Part shown: positions 27,906-36,699 of the stretch, in pieces
How the letters are laid out: the number at the start of each line of letters is the position of its first letter
Position numbering within the stretch: position 1 is the stretch's first letter
DNA from: Bog-756 sp963734435
Lineage (GTDB): Bacteria > Actinomycetota > Acidimicrobiia > Acidimicrobiales > RAAP-2
NCBI GenBank assembly: GCA_963734435.1
Contig: CAVTHA010000008.1
Span: forward strand, 62,001-126,000
Direction of reading: 5' to 3'
Length of the DNA stretch: 64,000 bases
Notes under the pieces: generated by a model
What the model was told of the DNA's origin: nothing
Databases searched by the model: none
The model's input: only the letters and a program-made list of their open reading frames with translations
Position numbers and translations under genes: made by a program

Positions 27906-29228
27906 TCACGAACCCCCGGGATCGTGCAGGCTGACGGTCGCCGTCCCGCTCACCCCGGCGGTGAGGGAAGCCGGGAGTCGGGTGCGGGGGACCTCGAGCG
28001 GCGGGCGCAGGCTGCGCCGGAGCAGCATGGCCGCCACCCCCAGGAGGAAGGCGAGCATGGCGAAGAAGTACGAGTTCCCGAGGACCAGCTGCCACCCGTG
28101 CTCGCGAAGCTCCTGGCCGCTGCCCCCGTGGGGCAAGGACCAGATCGGGGCGGTCCAGAAAAGCAGCGCGGCCCCACCGGCCCAGATCCGGCCACCCTTC
28201 GGTCGGTCGTCGGCCAAGGAAAGCCACAGCAGCACGGGGACGACCCAGACCATGTGGTGGACCCATGTGATCGGCGACACCACCATGCCGACGGTGGCGC
28301 AGACGAGAATGCCGAGGAGCTGCGAAGACCGGCGGTACGCCCACACGGCCATGGCCATCCCGGTGACGAAGAGCACGAAGTCGAGGCCGTAGTAGATGGA
28401 GTGGGCCACCGCTCCATGATGGAATCGCTCGAGGACACCCGACAGGCTCTGGTTGCTGATGTAGGAATTCGATCCGACCCGGCCGGCATCGAACGCGTAC
28501 CTGGTCCAGTACTGCCACGAGGTGCTCGGACCGAGGGCCGCCACCACCAGGGCCACGGCCACGAACGTGGCCAGTGCGACGGCGGCACTCCTGGCCCGGC
28601 GGACCAGGAAGAGGAAGGGCACGAACACCAGAGGCGTCAGCTTGGCCGCCGCCGCCAGCCCGGTGAGGACACCCTGGGGAAGGACCTTGTCGCCCAGACG
28701 GACCCGGACGGTGAGATCGGCCAGGACCAGGGCGACCAACACGATGTTGATCTGTCCGTACGAGAAGGTGAGCTTCACCGGGTCGAGCCATATGGCCGGG
28801 GTCATGAGGACCAGCGACCACTGGGCGAGCTCCCTCCGCGACAGCCTGGGCCTCACCGCCCGCAGCGAGAGGGCCAACAGACCGCCCAGGAAGGCCAAGT
28901 TGGCCAAGGCCCAGAGGTACTGGCCCAGCTGGCGGGGCGCCAAGGTCAAGGGGCTGAAGGCCAGGGCCGAGAAGGGCGGATAGGTGAATCCCAACTGCGG
29001 CGACGGGTACCGGACCGTGTAGAGATGGCCACCGAAGAAGTGCGACCCGCCCATCATGTAAATGTCGAAGTCCAGGGGCGAGCGGCGCCAGACCAGGAAG
29101 AACACCCGCACGACAGCCAGGATGAGCGATAGCGCCCCCCCGACCCACAACAGGCCGTCCAGGTGGCGCCGACCCCCTGAGGCCCCACGAAACCCCGCGA
29201 GCGGCAGCGTCTCGTGATCCTGCGCCAC
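27906..29228 (-). CDS. GT87-family polytopic glycosyltransferase
   Basis: GT-C membrane enzyme of about 440 residues using a polyprenyl-phosphate sugar. Around ten hydrophobic segments. The first loop carries DFDIYMMGGSHFFGG, with the acidic catalytic motif, and YTVRYPSPQLGFTYPPFSALAF. The later SYGQINIVLVALVLADL, GVLTGLAAAAKLTPLVFVPF and SPITWVHHMVW are typical of GT87/DUF2029 mannosyl- or arabinosyltransferases. The GTG at 29228 is preferred as the first membrane helix starts soon after; an upstream extension would be low-complexity. Divergent from the MptB gene; part of a five-gene GT-C cluster. Confidence 0.8.
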   Translation of the reverse strand: MAQDHETLPLAGFRGASGGRRHLDGLLWVGGALSLILAVVRVFFLVWRRSPLDFDIYMMGGSHFFGGHLYTVRYPSPQLGFTYPPFSALAFSPLTLAPRQLGQYLWALANLAFLGGLLALSLRAVRPRLSRRELAQWSLVLMTPAIWLDPVKLTFSYGQINIVLVALVLADLTVRVRLGDKVLPQGVLTGLAAAAKLTPLVFVPFLFLVRRARSAAVALATFVAVALVVAALGPSTSWQYWTRYAFDAGRVGSNSYISNQSLSGVLERFHHGAVAHSIYYGLDFVLFVTGMAMAVWAYRRSSQLLGILVCATVGMVVSPITWVHHMVWVVPVLLWLSLADDRPKGGRIWAGGAALLFWTAPIWSLPHGGSGQELREHGWQLVLGNSYFFAMLAFLLGVAAMLLRRSLRPPLEVPRTRLPASLTAGVSGTATVSLHDPGGS

Positions 29229-29390
29229 GCCCGAAACGATACCCCGCCCCCTCAGGTCGGCCGCTCCGTGGGGCCGGGTCTGCCGCTCCGGTGAGACCGG
29301 GCCGGCCACCGGGGGTGGTCCCGAAGTTTGACAATTCGATGACAATTTCCGCGGACTAACGTTGCCGAGAAGTTCGGTCACCGGTGCCCC

Positions 29391-30890
29391 ATGCAGGCTG
29401 GGTCCAGAAGAAGGAGCAACTTGGGATCGCCCGCCTCCGTGCAGGAAGTCCAGACGACCCATCGAGTCGGCCTCTCCCCGGCCCCTGCTCAGGCGGCCTG
29501 GATCACCATCGGCACGTTCGGGGCCATCGGCATGGTCCTCACCGGTACCCGGGTCGGGTCGGTGCCCGGGGGCGGCTACCGGTGGTGGTTCACGGTCCCC
29601 GATGCTGGGTCATCCCTCCTCACCGTGTCCTTCTACCTCTCGGTAGCGGTGCTCGTCGCCGGGTGGCTCGGGATCGGGCGCGCCGCCTTCGCCGGCCAAC
29701 TGACCATCCGGCGGTCCTGGCTGATCCTCACCGCCTGGGGTCTCCCCTTCCTCTTCGGGCCACCCCTGTTCAGCCGCGATCTCTACAGCTATGTCGGACA
29801 GGGGCTGGTCGCCCATCGCGGCCTCGATCCCTACTCGGTGGCGCCCTCGGTCCTCGGCCCGGGCCCGGTGCTGGCGTCAATCGCCGGCGTGTGGCGTCAC
29901 ACCTTCTCCCCCTACGGACCGTTCTTCGTCGCCGTTTCGAAGGGGGTGGTGGACGTCGCCGGCAGTTCCCTCATGGTCGAGGTCCTCGCCTTCCGCGCCC
30001 TCGAGCTGATCGGCGTGGTGCTCGTCATGGTCTCGCTGCCGCGCTTGGCGCGCCACCTCGGCGCCGATCCCGGCATCGCCCTCTGGCTCGGAGCCCTCAG
30101 CCCGCTGGCGCTGTTCGGTTTCATCTCATCCGGCCACAACGACGCCCTCATGGTCGGCCTGCTGGTGGCGGGTGTGACCCTGGCCGTCACCGGCCGCCTC
30201 ATGGCGGGAGTGGCGTTGTGCGCCGCGGCCGCCACGGTCAAGCTTCCGGCGGCTGCGGCCATCCTCTTCCTGGTGGTCGACCGCTGCCGGTATCTGGCGA
30301 CGGACCGGCGCAAGGTGGTGGTGGGCCAGGCCGCCGCGCTGACAGCGGCGGTGTTCATCGGGGTCACCTTGTTCTGCGGATACGGATGGACCTGGATGGG
30401 ACCGGGCGCGCTGCACGTCCCGACCGAGCTCCGGATCCTGGCCACCCCGTCGGTCTCCGTCGGGAACCTCCTCTTCCACCTGCTCCACCCACTCGGCATC
30501 CCCATCACCGAGTCGGCCACCGTCACCGTCATCCAGTACGTGTTCGCACTCGCCGCCGTGGCCACGTGCCTTTGGCTGCTCATGACGCTCGGTCGGCACG
30601 AGGTGGTGCGCTCGATGGGCCTGGCTCTCCTCCTGATCGTGTTGGGGAGCCCGACGGTGTGGCCGTGGTACCTGCTGTGGGGGGTCGTGCTGCTGGCGGC
30701 CACCACCGCTCAGCGATCCAAGGCCCTCGCCGGCGTGGCCGCGCTGGCCATGCTGCTGGTCGGTCCGAGCGGGAGCCCTGTCCTCCTCGGCCACATGTAC
30801 ATCTTGGTCTCGCTGGCCACGGGAGCCGGGATCGTTTGGCTGATCCGGGGCCAGCGCTGGCGGACGGTCGTGTCCGGGCATGCCGCCTGA
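29391..30890 (+). CDS. mptB: MptB-like polyprenol-phosphomannose alpha-1,6-mannosyltransferase
   Basis: GT-C enzyme of 499 residues that extends the mannan backbone of lipoglycans in actinobacteria, with active site outside the membrane. The first loop has SRDLYSYVGQGLVAHRGLDPY, the MptA/MptB signature with the catalytic acidic residue. SPYGPFF follows, then SSGHNDALMVGLLVAG and the WPWYLLWG segment. About 13 membrane segments. The stop TGA at 30888-30890 lies within the first unit of a 21-bp tandem repeat and overlaps the ATG (30880) of the next gene. Sugar and linkage are inferred from the family. Confidence 0.82.
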   Translation: MQAGSRRRSNLGSPASVQEVQTTHRVGLSPAPAQAAWITIGTFGAIGMVLTGTRVGSVPGGGYRWWFTVPDAGSSLLTVSFYLSVAVLVAGWLGIGRAAFAGQLTIRRSWLILTAWGLPFLFGPPLFSRDLYSYVGQGLVAHRGLDPYSVAPSVLGPGPVLASIAGVWRHTFSPYGPFFVAVSKGVVDVAGSSLMVEVLAFRALELIGVVLVMVSLPRLARHLGADPGIALWLGALSPLALFGFISSGHNDALMVGLLVAGVTLAVTGRLMAGVALCAAAATVKLPAAAAILFLVVDRCRYLATDRRKVVVGQAAALTAAVFIGVTLFCGYGWTWMGPGALHVPTELRILATPSVSVGNLLFHLLHPLGIPITESATVTVIQYVFALAAVATCLWLLMTLGRHEVVRSMGLALLLIVLGSPTVWPWYLLWGVVLLAATTAQRSKALAGVAALAMLLVGPSGSPVLLGHMYILVSLATGAGIVWLIRGQRWRTVVSGHAA

Positions 30891-32233
30891 ACCGCCGCTG
30901 GCGGCGCCGCCCGAACCACTGGCCGCTCCGCCCGAACCGCTGGCCGCCCCGCCCGAACCGCTGGCCGCTCCGCCGCGAACCGCTGGCCGCTCCGCCCGAA
31001 CCGCCCTCGGCCGGGCCGTCCGTGACTGCAGAAGTCGACCTGTACCCGTCCGGGCCACTGGAGGACCTCAGGTCCGACCGCACCCTGACCAAATCGCAGC
31101 CGGAACCCCCGGCGTCGGACACGTCCTCCCGGCCGGGTCGGGCCTGGCCCCGGTGGATCGTCCGCCCGGTACTGATCTATCTGGCGTCACGGGCGCTGGC
31201 CTGGGCCACGCTGGCCGTCACCACCATCTTCACCCACGTGGGCGTGGGCGGGGAGATCGACCGATGGGACAGCCGCTGGTTCATCCGCGCCGCCGAGTTC
31301 GGCTGGCCGAGCCAGCTCCCTCATCACAACGGCCACGTGGCGGCGAACACCATCGCCTTCCTGCCGGTCTTCCCCCTCAGCATCCGCTGGGTCTCCCACC
31401 TCACCGGGTTCTCGTTCTTGACCGCCGGGGTGATCGTCACCTCGCTCTCCGGTCTCACCGCCATGATCGGCATCTGGCTGCTCATTCGGACCTACGCGGA
31501 CCAGGATGCCGCAGATCGAGGCACGCTCCTCGTGGCCATGTTCCCGGGATCGTTCGTCCTGAGCATGGTCTACTCCGAAGGGCTCGTCATCACCTTCGTC
31601 GCCTTCGGGATCCTGGCCCTCATGCGTCGTCGCTGGCTGCTGGCCGGTGTGCTCGGGATGTTGGCCACCGCTACGACACCGATCGCTTTGGCGTTCGAGG
31701 TCAGCTGCCTCTGGTGCGCCTACCGGGAGGTCACCACGAACCGAAACTGGCGATCACTGATGGCGCCGATCTTGACACCTGTCGGCTTCCTCGCCTACCA
31801 GGTGTGGCTCTGGTTCCACACCGGGGACGTCTCGGCTTGGCGTATCACCGAGCGTGGGGGTTGGAAGAGCTACCCGTCAATCGTCTACGCCGCTCACACG
31901 GTCGGGGTGTTCCTCCGCGACCCGATCGCCACCAACAAGACCGACGACCTGTTGTTCGTCGGAACGGTGCTCACGGTCGTCGGCGCGGTGATCGCCATCC
32001 GTTCCCGGTTGCCGACGCCCCTGCTGCTGTACGGTCTCGTCGCCGCGGGCGTCGCCGTCATCTCCGCTCCGGTCGGCCTACGTCCCCGCTTCATGTTCCT
32101 CGCCTTCCCTCTGATCATCGCGGTGGGGACATGGTTCCGGGGCCGGACCTATGTCTGGTTGGTGTCTGTATCAATGGTCCTACTGGTGTTCGCCACGGCA
32201 TACGAAGTCAGCTCATGGGCCGTCTTTCCATAA
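30880..32233 (+). CDS. PIG-V/Gpi18-like mannosyltransferase; frameshift in repeat
   Basis: GT-C membrane enzyme. From ATG 30880 the N-terminus reads MPPEPPLAAPPEPLAA, a proline-rich cytoplasmic repeat. It then goes out of frame in unit 5 of the repeat (one inserted base near 30974) and continues in the next frame. The main body has IDRWDSRWFIRAAEFGWP (the WD motif of the first loop), AFLPVFPLSIRWVS and VAMFPGSFVLSMVYSEGL, which mark the PIG-V family. Alternatively the functional start is the GTG at 31022, which avoids both repeat and frameshift. About 400-450 residues. Confidence 0.78.
30883..31012. repeat. 21-bp tandem repeat spanning the mptB stop and next gene's N-terminus
   Basis: Six units of CCGCCCGAACCGCTGGCCGCT. 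Unit 1 (30883-30906, 24 bases) contains the mptB stop (CCTGAA in place of CCCGAA). Units 2-4 are exact 21-mers, and unit 5 (30970-30991) has one extra base. Unit 6 is partly diverged. In the frame of the next gene they code PPEPLAA repeats. Confidence 0.93.
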
Positions 32234-34155
32234 GGGGGTCGGCGCCCGACCGCCCCCTGCCCACAGGCGAATCCGGGGGCGAGTCCGTGGACAGCACTGT
32301 GCACGGACCGACGGCCACCGTCGCACCTCCCGGGCCGGTGATGCCGTCCCCGGCTGGCGTCGGCACCCAGGTCATCCCGCCGCGTCGGCGTCCAGGCCCA
32401 GTGGCTGCGCCGGCGGCGGAGGCAGAAGCACATTCCGGGAACGGCGACGCCTCCGGACGGGACCTCGGATCGACCCTCGACGACGCCGTGTCCCGGATCA
32501 GTGCCGCCACCGTCGAACGCAGTGTCTGGAGCCTGGTCTGGCTGACCGTGATCATCGGAGGCCTCGGGCTCTGGGGCGCATGGTCGGCCTGGACCCCGGC
32601 CACTGTGCTCGCACCGTTGATGATCCTCGGGGGCATCTGCGGGATGACGGCGTCGTGGCTGGTCCGCAGTCCGCGCTCGCCCGCCCTGCAGTTGGCTGCG
32701 CTGGCTTCGGTGGTAGCGGCGACACTCGGCCCGCAGGCGGTCTCGATCCACTTGCGGCAGTTCTACAGCACCGATTCCGGGGCCTTCAATCAGGCGGCGG
32801 CCCGACTCCTGCTCAACGGGAAGAACCCGTACACCTCGACGATGGCGTCAGCAGCACAGCTCCTCCAGCACCCGGCCAACAACTGGACCTACACGGTGAG
32901 TGGTGGTTACGTGGACCACGTCTCGTACCCGGCGGGGTCGTTCCTGTTGCCGCTGCCGGCGCTGGCCCTGGGATTCAACCATGCCGTCGTCGACTGGCTG
33001 GACCTCTTCGCCTGGATCATCACCGGAGTGCTCATCTTCGCGCTGTTGGACGCGCCGCTGCGGTGGCTCGGATGCCTCCTGCTGTCGGTGCCGATCTTCG
33101 TCGCCATCTTCGGATCCGGCGGCACCGACGCCGCCTTCCTTCCGTTCATGGTCCTGGCCGTGTGGCGATGGGACCGCTTCGCCCGTGGTCGGGACGCCGG
33201 GCTCGTCCGATGGATGGGCCCGATCGCACTCGGCCTGGCCTGTTCGATCAAACAGACCCCGTGGTTCTGCCTACCGTTCCTGCTGCTCGGCGTCTTCATC
33301 GAGGCTCGCCGGACCGGTCGCCCTCCACTGCGGCCAGCCGTCAGCTATCTGGCCGCGGTGGTGACCACGTTCCTCGTCGTCAACCTGCCGTTCATCATCT
33401 GGCAACCGGCCGCATGGGCTCGCGGCACCTTCCTCCCCTTTCTCCAGCCGCTGGTGGCCGACGGACAGGGGCTCGTCACGCTGGTGTTGCACGGGCTATC
33501 CCACGGGGTCTCGTTGCCACTCCTCACCGTGGCCGGACTGCTGGTCTTCATCTCGCTGCTGGCCACGTTCGTCGCCGCCTACCCGGTCATGAAGCGGGTC
33601 TGGTTGATCCTTCTCCCCCTGTCGTTCTTCTTCGCGACCCGCAGCCTCTCGAGCTACCTGCTCGACCTGTATCCCGCCGCCCTCGTCGCCGCGGTGAGCG
33701 TGGCTCCGGGGGTGGCGCCGGCGATGCGCCGAAGGAGCCGGTCTGCCCGAGCGATCGTCGTGGCCGCGGCCGGATCGGCGTTGGCCGCCGTGCTGGTGTC
33801 GGCCCTGGCCTTCACCAGCGTTCCCCTGCAAATTGCCGTCCGCAGCGCGGTCGCCTCCCCCAACGCCTCCACCCTCGACGCGGTGACCGTCGCCGTGCAC
33901 AACACCACCGACCAGGTGGTCAACCCGCACTTCATGGTGACCATCGGCTCCGATCACCCGGACGGCTTCTGGTTGCCGGCCGACGGGCGCCAAGTGGTGC
34001 TCCCGCCCCGCGCCACCGCGGTCGTGACGCTGTATCCGTCGCACCGCATCGGGGCCCCCACCCATGACGCCTACTGGTTGGTGGCGGGGTACACCACCTC
34101 CCCGGAGGCGCTGAGCACCTCGCCGGTCCAACTCTGGCGGCTCGGCTCGCCGTAG
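32215..34155 (+). CDS. GT-C-like polytopic membrane protein
   Basis: About 646 residues with ten or more membrane segments. An N-terminal polar region of about 100 residues precedes LVWLTVIIGGLGLWGAWSAW. The first large loop has STDSGAFNQAAARLLLNGKNPY, resembling the catalytic loop of actinobacterial GT-C enzymes. SYPAGSFLLPLPALALG and GLACSIKQTPWFCLPF follow. The C-terminal 130 residues form a soluble, probably extracellular domain (VAVHNTTDQVVNPHFMV...). ATG 32215 overlaps the previous gene by 19 bases; GTG 32287 is a shorter option. Specific sugar unknown. Confidence 0.72.
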   Translation: MGRLSIRGSAPDRPLPTGESGGESVDSTVHGPTATVAPPGPVMPSPAGVGTQVIPPRRRPGPVAAPAAEAEAHSGNGDASGRDLGSTLDDAVSRISAATVERSVWSLVWLTVIIGGLGLWGAWSAWTPATVLAPLMILGGICGMTASWLVRSPRSPALQLAALASVVAATLGPQAVSIHLRQFYSTDSGAFNQAAARLLLNGKNPYTSTMASAAQLLQHPANNWTYTVSGGYVDHVSYPAGSFLLPLPALALGFNHAVVDWLDLFAWIITGVLIFALLDAPLRWLGCLLLSVPIFVAIFGSGGTDAAFLPFMVLAVWRWDRFARGRDAGLVRWMGPIALGLACSIKQTPWFCLPFLLLGVFIEARRTGRPPLRPAVSYLAAVVTTFLVVNLPFIIWQPAAWARGTFLPFLQPLVADGQGLVTLVLHGLSHGVSLPLLTVAGLLVFISLLATFVAAYPVMKRVWLILLPLSFFFATRSLSSYLLDLYPAALVAAVSVAPGVAPAMRRRSRSARAIVVAAAGSALAAVLVSALAFTSVPLQIAVRSAVASPNASTLDAVTVAVHNTTDQVVNPHFMVTIGSDHPDGFWLPADGRQVVLPPRATAVVTLYPSHRIGAPTHDAYWLVAGYTTSPEALSTSPVQLWRLGSP

Positions 34156-34215
34156 CGCGACTGCGCTGATTCCTCCTTCCCGGGCAGGGAGGAGGTCACC
34201 ACCGGCCATTCCGCC

Positions 34216-34221
34216 TACCCT
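34216..34221 (+). promoter_or_regulatory. Leaderless -10 box for GT39 gene
   Basis: TACCCT, six bases (TCTGCC), then the GTG at 34228. No ribosome binding site. Confidence 0.45.
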
Positions 34222-34227
34222 TCTGCC

Positions 34228-35751
34228 GTGGTCACGGTGGAGGACCGCCTCCGTCCCCGCAAGCCCGGTCGGGCCGGCCGACCGAGGCCGGTCGCCTGGC
34301 CGATCGTCCTCGGTCTGGCGGCGTCGAAGGTGGTGTTCCAGCTGGCCACCGCCAACCTCTACGGCGCCCATCGCGACGAGTTCTACTACCTGGAGAGCGG
34401 CTACCACCTCGCCTTCGGCTATGTCGACAACCCGCCCCTCGTCCCGTGGATCTACCGCCTCGAACAGGCCGTGTTCGGCCACAGCGTGACCTCCCTGGCC
34501 GTCGTGCCGGCGCTGCTCGGCGGGATCTTCGTGATGATCGGCGCGCTGATGACCGCCGACCTGGGGGGAGGCCGCACCGCCCAGGGATTGTGCGCCCTGG
34601 TGGCCTGGTTGGGGCCGCTGTTCCTCACCACCAGCCACTTCCTCGGCACGGTGAGCCCCGACCTGGTGGTGTGGAGCCTGGCGTCCTGGTTGGTGATCCG
34701 GATGGTGCGCAGCGGCAACCCCCGCGGGTGGCTCGCCGTCGGGGCGGTCTGTGGCCTCGGCCTGTTGAACAAGGACACCGTTCTCTTCTGGGTGGCGGCG
34801 GCCGGGACGGGACTGCTCCTCACGCCCGAGCGGCGGTTGTTACGCAGCTGGTGGTTGGTGGCCGGCGCCGCCCTCGCCGTGGCCATCGCCCTGCCCAATC
34901 TGATCTGGGAGGCGGACCACCAGTGGGCCACCCTGGTGTTCCTGCGTCACCTGCGGGCCGACAACTCCACGACCGACCTGGTCCAGTTCGTACCGCTGCA
35001 GCTGGTGCTGGTGTCGATCGGCGGCACCGTCCTCTGGATCGTGGCCCTGGTGGCGCTCATACGGCGGCCCGCATGGCGATCCCAGGTCTGGCTGGCCTAC
35101 GGCTACGGGGTGGCCTTCGTGCTCATCCTCGCCTTGGGCGGCAAGGCCTACTACCTGGGATCCTGGTACCTGCCCCTGGTGGCCGTGGGCGCGGTCGTGG
35201 TGGAGCAATCCTGGTCCAAGGTGCAGCTCCGGCTGCTCGTCATTGTCACCCTGCTCTTCGGGTTGCTATCGGCCCCGTATGCCACGCCGGTCCTTCCGCC
35301 GTCGACCGCGGTCGCTGCCCACCTCGACACCGACAACCACGACCTCGGCGGCATGCTCGGTTGGCCCCATGTGGTCGCCCAGATCGCCGCCGCCGCGGAC
35401 ACGCTCCCCCCGGCCGCCCGCCGGCAGGTGGTCATCTTCACCGCCAACTACAGCCAGGCCGGAGCGGTCGACTTCTACGGTCCGGCCCTCGGGCTCCCAC
35501 CCGCCATCAGCGGGCACAACACCTTCTGGCTCTGGGGCTACGGCCGGCCGGCGCCGGGGGCCGTGGTCATCGCCGTCGGGCTGCCGGCGTGGTTCGTCCA
35601 CCGCTACTGGAGCTCGGTGCGGCTCGCCTCCACGCTGGGCGTCGGCGGCCCCCCCATCGACCCCCAGGAGCGAGGTGCTCCCATCTGGATCTGCCGCGAC
35701 CAACGGGTACCGTGGGCGGTCCTCTGGCCGGCGACCAAGCACTACGACTAG
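34228..35751 (+). CDS. Glycosyltransferase family 39 (PMT/ArnT-like)
   Basis: Membrane glycosyltransferase of 507 residues using a polyprenyl-phosphate donor. The first loop GAHRDEFYYLESGYHLAFGYVDNPPLVPWIYRL (in parts) has the D-E motif that defines the catalytic site in GT39. TTSHFLGTVSPDLVVWSLASWLV follows, then GLGLLNKDTVLFW. After about ten membrane segments, a C-terminal extracellular domain of about 130 residues ends in WPATKHYD. It begins after a likely leaderless promoter, 72 bases past the previous gene, closing the GT-C cluster. Confidence 0.85.
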   Translation: MVTVEDRLRPRKPGRAGRPRPVAWPIVLGLAASKVVFQLATANLYGAHRDEFYYLESGYHLAFGYVDNPPLVPWIYRLEQAVFGHSVTSLAVVPALLGGIFVMIGALMTADLGGGRTAQGLCALVAWLGPLFLTTSHFLGTVSPDLVVWSLASWLVIRMVRSGNPRGWLAVGAVCGLGLLNKDTVLFWVAAAGTGLLLTPERRLLRSWWLVAGAALAVAIALPNLIWEADHQWATLVFLRHLRADNSTTDLVQFVPLQLVLVSIGGTVLWIVALVALIRRPAWRSQVWLAYGYGVAFVLILALGGKAYYLGSWYLPLVAVGAVVVEQSWSKVQLRLLVIVTLLFGLLSAPYATPVLPPSTAVAAHLDTDNHDLGGMLGWPHVVAQIAAAADTLPPAARRQVVIFTANYSQAGAVDFYGPALGLPPAISGHNTFWLWGYGRPAPGAVVIAVGLPAWFVHRYWSSVRLASTLGVGGPPIDPQERGAPIWICRDQRVPWAVLWPATKHYD

Positions 35752-35942
35752 GGGACTCGCCGACGCCCGCACCGGAGCGAGGCCCGACGAACCGACCGCC
35801 ATGGGCCGCGGCCAGGCCGGCGGGGCCGTGGTCTACGCTCGGTTGCTCCGTCGACCCTGGTTCAGCCCGGACTGTGGCCCGGGGATGCGCCGAGCCCGGC
35901 GCCCCCGGCACCGATGAACCAGTGGTGGCGCGGCCGATTCCC

Positions 35943-36539
35943 ATGACACGTGCAGTGACAAACCGCCAGCCGATCACCCACTTTCCACGCCCCGGGCGCC
36001 GGTACGGCGTGGGCCTGGTGGTCATCCCGCTGTTGCTGGCGTTGCTGTTGGCCGGCTGTGGGGCGTCGACGCAGGCGGCCGATTCGACCAAGACGACCCG
36101 GCCCCTGCCCGCTGGTCGTTATCCCTCGACAGTGTCGAAGATGGTGTGCCGCTCCGAGGCATCCCACGACCTCGGTCTGGCCCTCGGGGAGACGGCCGCG
36201 GTGACCACGCCGACCTGGACGGATCACGTCTACACCTGCCATTACGACTACCCGAGCGGGTCGCTGACCCTGTCGGTCAAGGAGCTGTCCAGCTGGCCGG
36301 AGACCCTTGCCTACTTCCACGGCCTGGGGAGCCAGCTCGGCGTGACCCGAACGTTGGCCAACCTCGGCCAGGGCGCTTTCCAGACGTCCGACGGCTCGGT
36401 CGTGGTTCGCAAGGACTGGAAGGTCCTCCTGGTCGACAGCGGCCAACTACCGCCCCAGTTCGGAAATCCGCCCACCACGTCCGGGGACATCGCAGTGACC
36501 GTCGCCGATGTGATCCTCGGCTGTTGGGCCGGCGACTGA
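35943..36539 (+). CDS. Secreted lipoprotein of unknown function
   Basis: 198 residues. A lipoprotein signal is clear: RPGRRYGVGLVVIPLLLALLLAGC, with lipobox LAGC at about residue 39. The mature part has a Ser/Thr-rich linker, then a domain of about 140 residues with three cysteines (MVCRSEASH, VYTCHYDY, ILGCWAGD). No family is recognised. It is 191 bases after the GT39 gene and converges on the glycerate kinase; the 17-bp array fills the gap. Confidence 0.75.
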   Translation: MTRAVTNRQPITHFPRPGRRYGVGLVVIPLLLALLLAGCGASTQAADSTKTTRPLPAGRYPSTVSKMVCRSEASHDLGLALGETAAVTTPTWTDHVYTCHYDYPSGSLTLSVKELSSWPETLAYFHGLGSQLGVTRTLANLGQGAFQTSDGSVVVRKDWKVLLVDSGQLPPQFGNPPTTSGDIAVTVADVILGCWAGD

Positions 36540-36571
36540 GCATTCGGTGACCGGGAACGCCCAGCCCCGCC

Positions 36572-36699
36572 GTCTCTAGCCGCACCCCGTCTCTAGCTGC
36601 ACCCCGTCTCTAGCTGCACCCCGTCTCTAGCTGCACCCCGTCTCTAGCTGCACCCCGTCTCTAGCCGTACCCCGTCTATCGCCTCACCCCGTCTACGCC
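36572..36699. repeat. 17-bp tandem repeat, ~7 units, starting at the glycerate kinase stop
   Basis: Units of GTCTCTAGCTGCACCCC start at 36572, 36589, 36606, 36623, 36640, 36657 and 36674; the middle four are identical. On the minus strand the first unit (GGCGTAGACGGGGTGA) contains the last codon and TAG stop of glycerate kinase. Later units keep TAGAGACGGGGTG. Confidence 0.95.

Noticed and set aside
29384..30900. Very long plus-strand frame covering mptB
   Set aside because: Only its last part (after 31000) encodes the PIG-V protein; earlier it is an Arg/Pro-rich shadow of mptB.
36572..36699. Possible CRISPR array
   Set aside because: Units of 17 bases are directly adjacent with no variable spacers and no cas genes nearby; it is a minisatellite.
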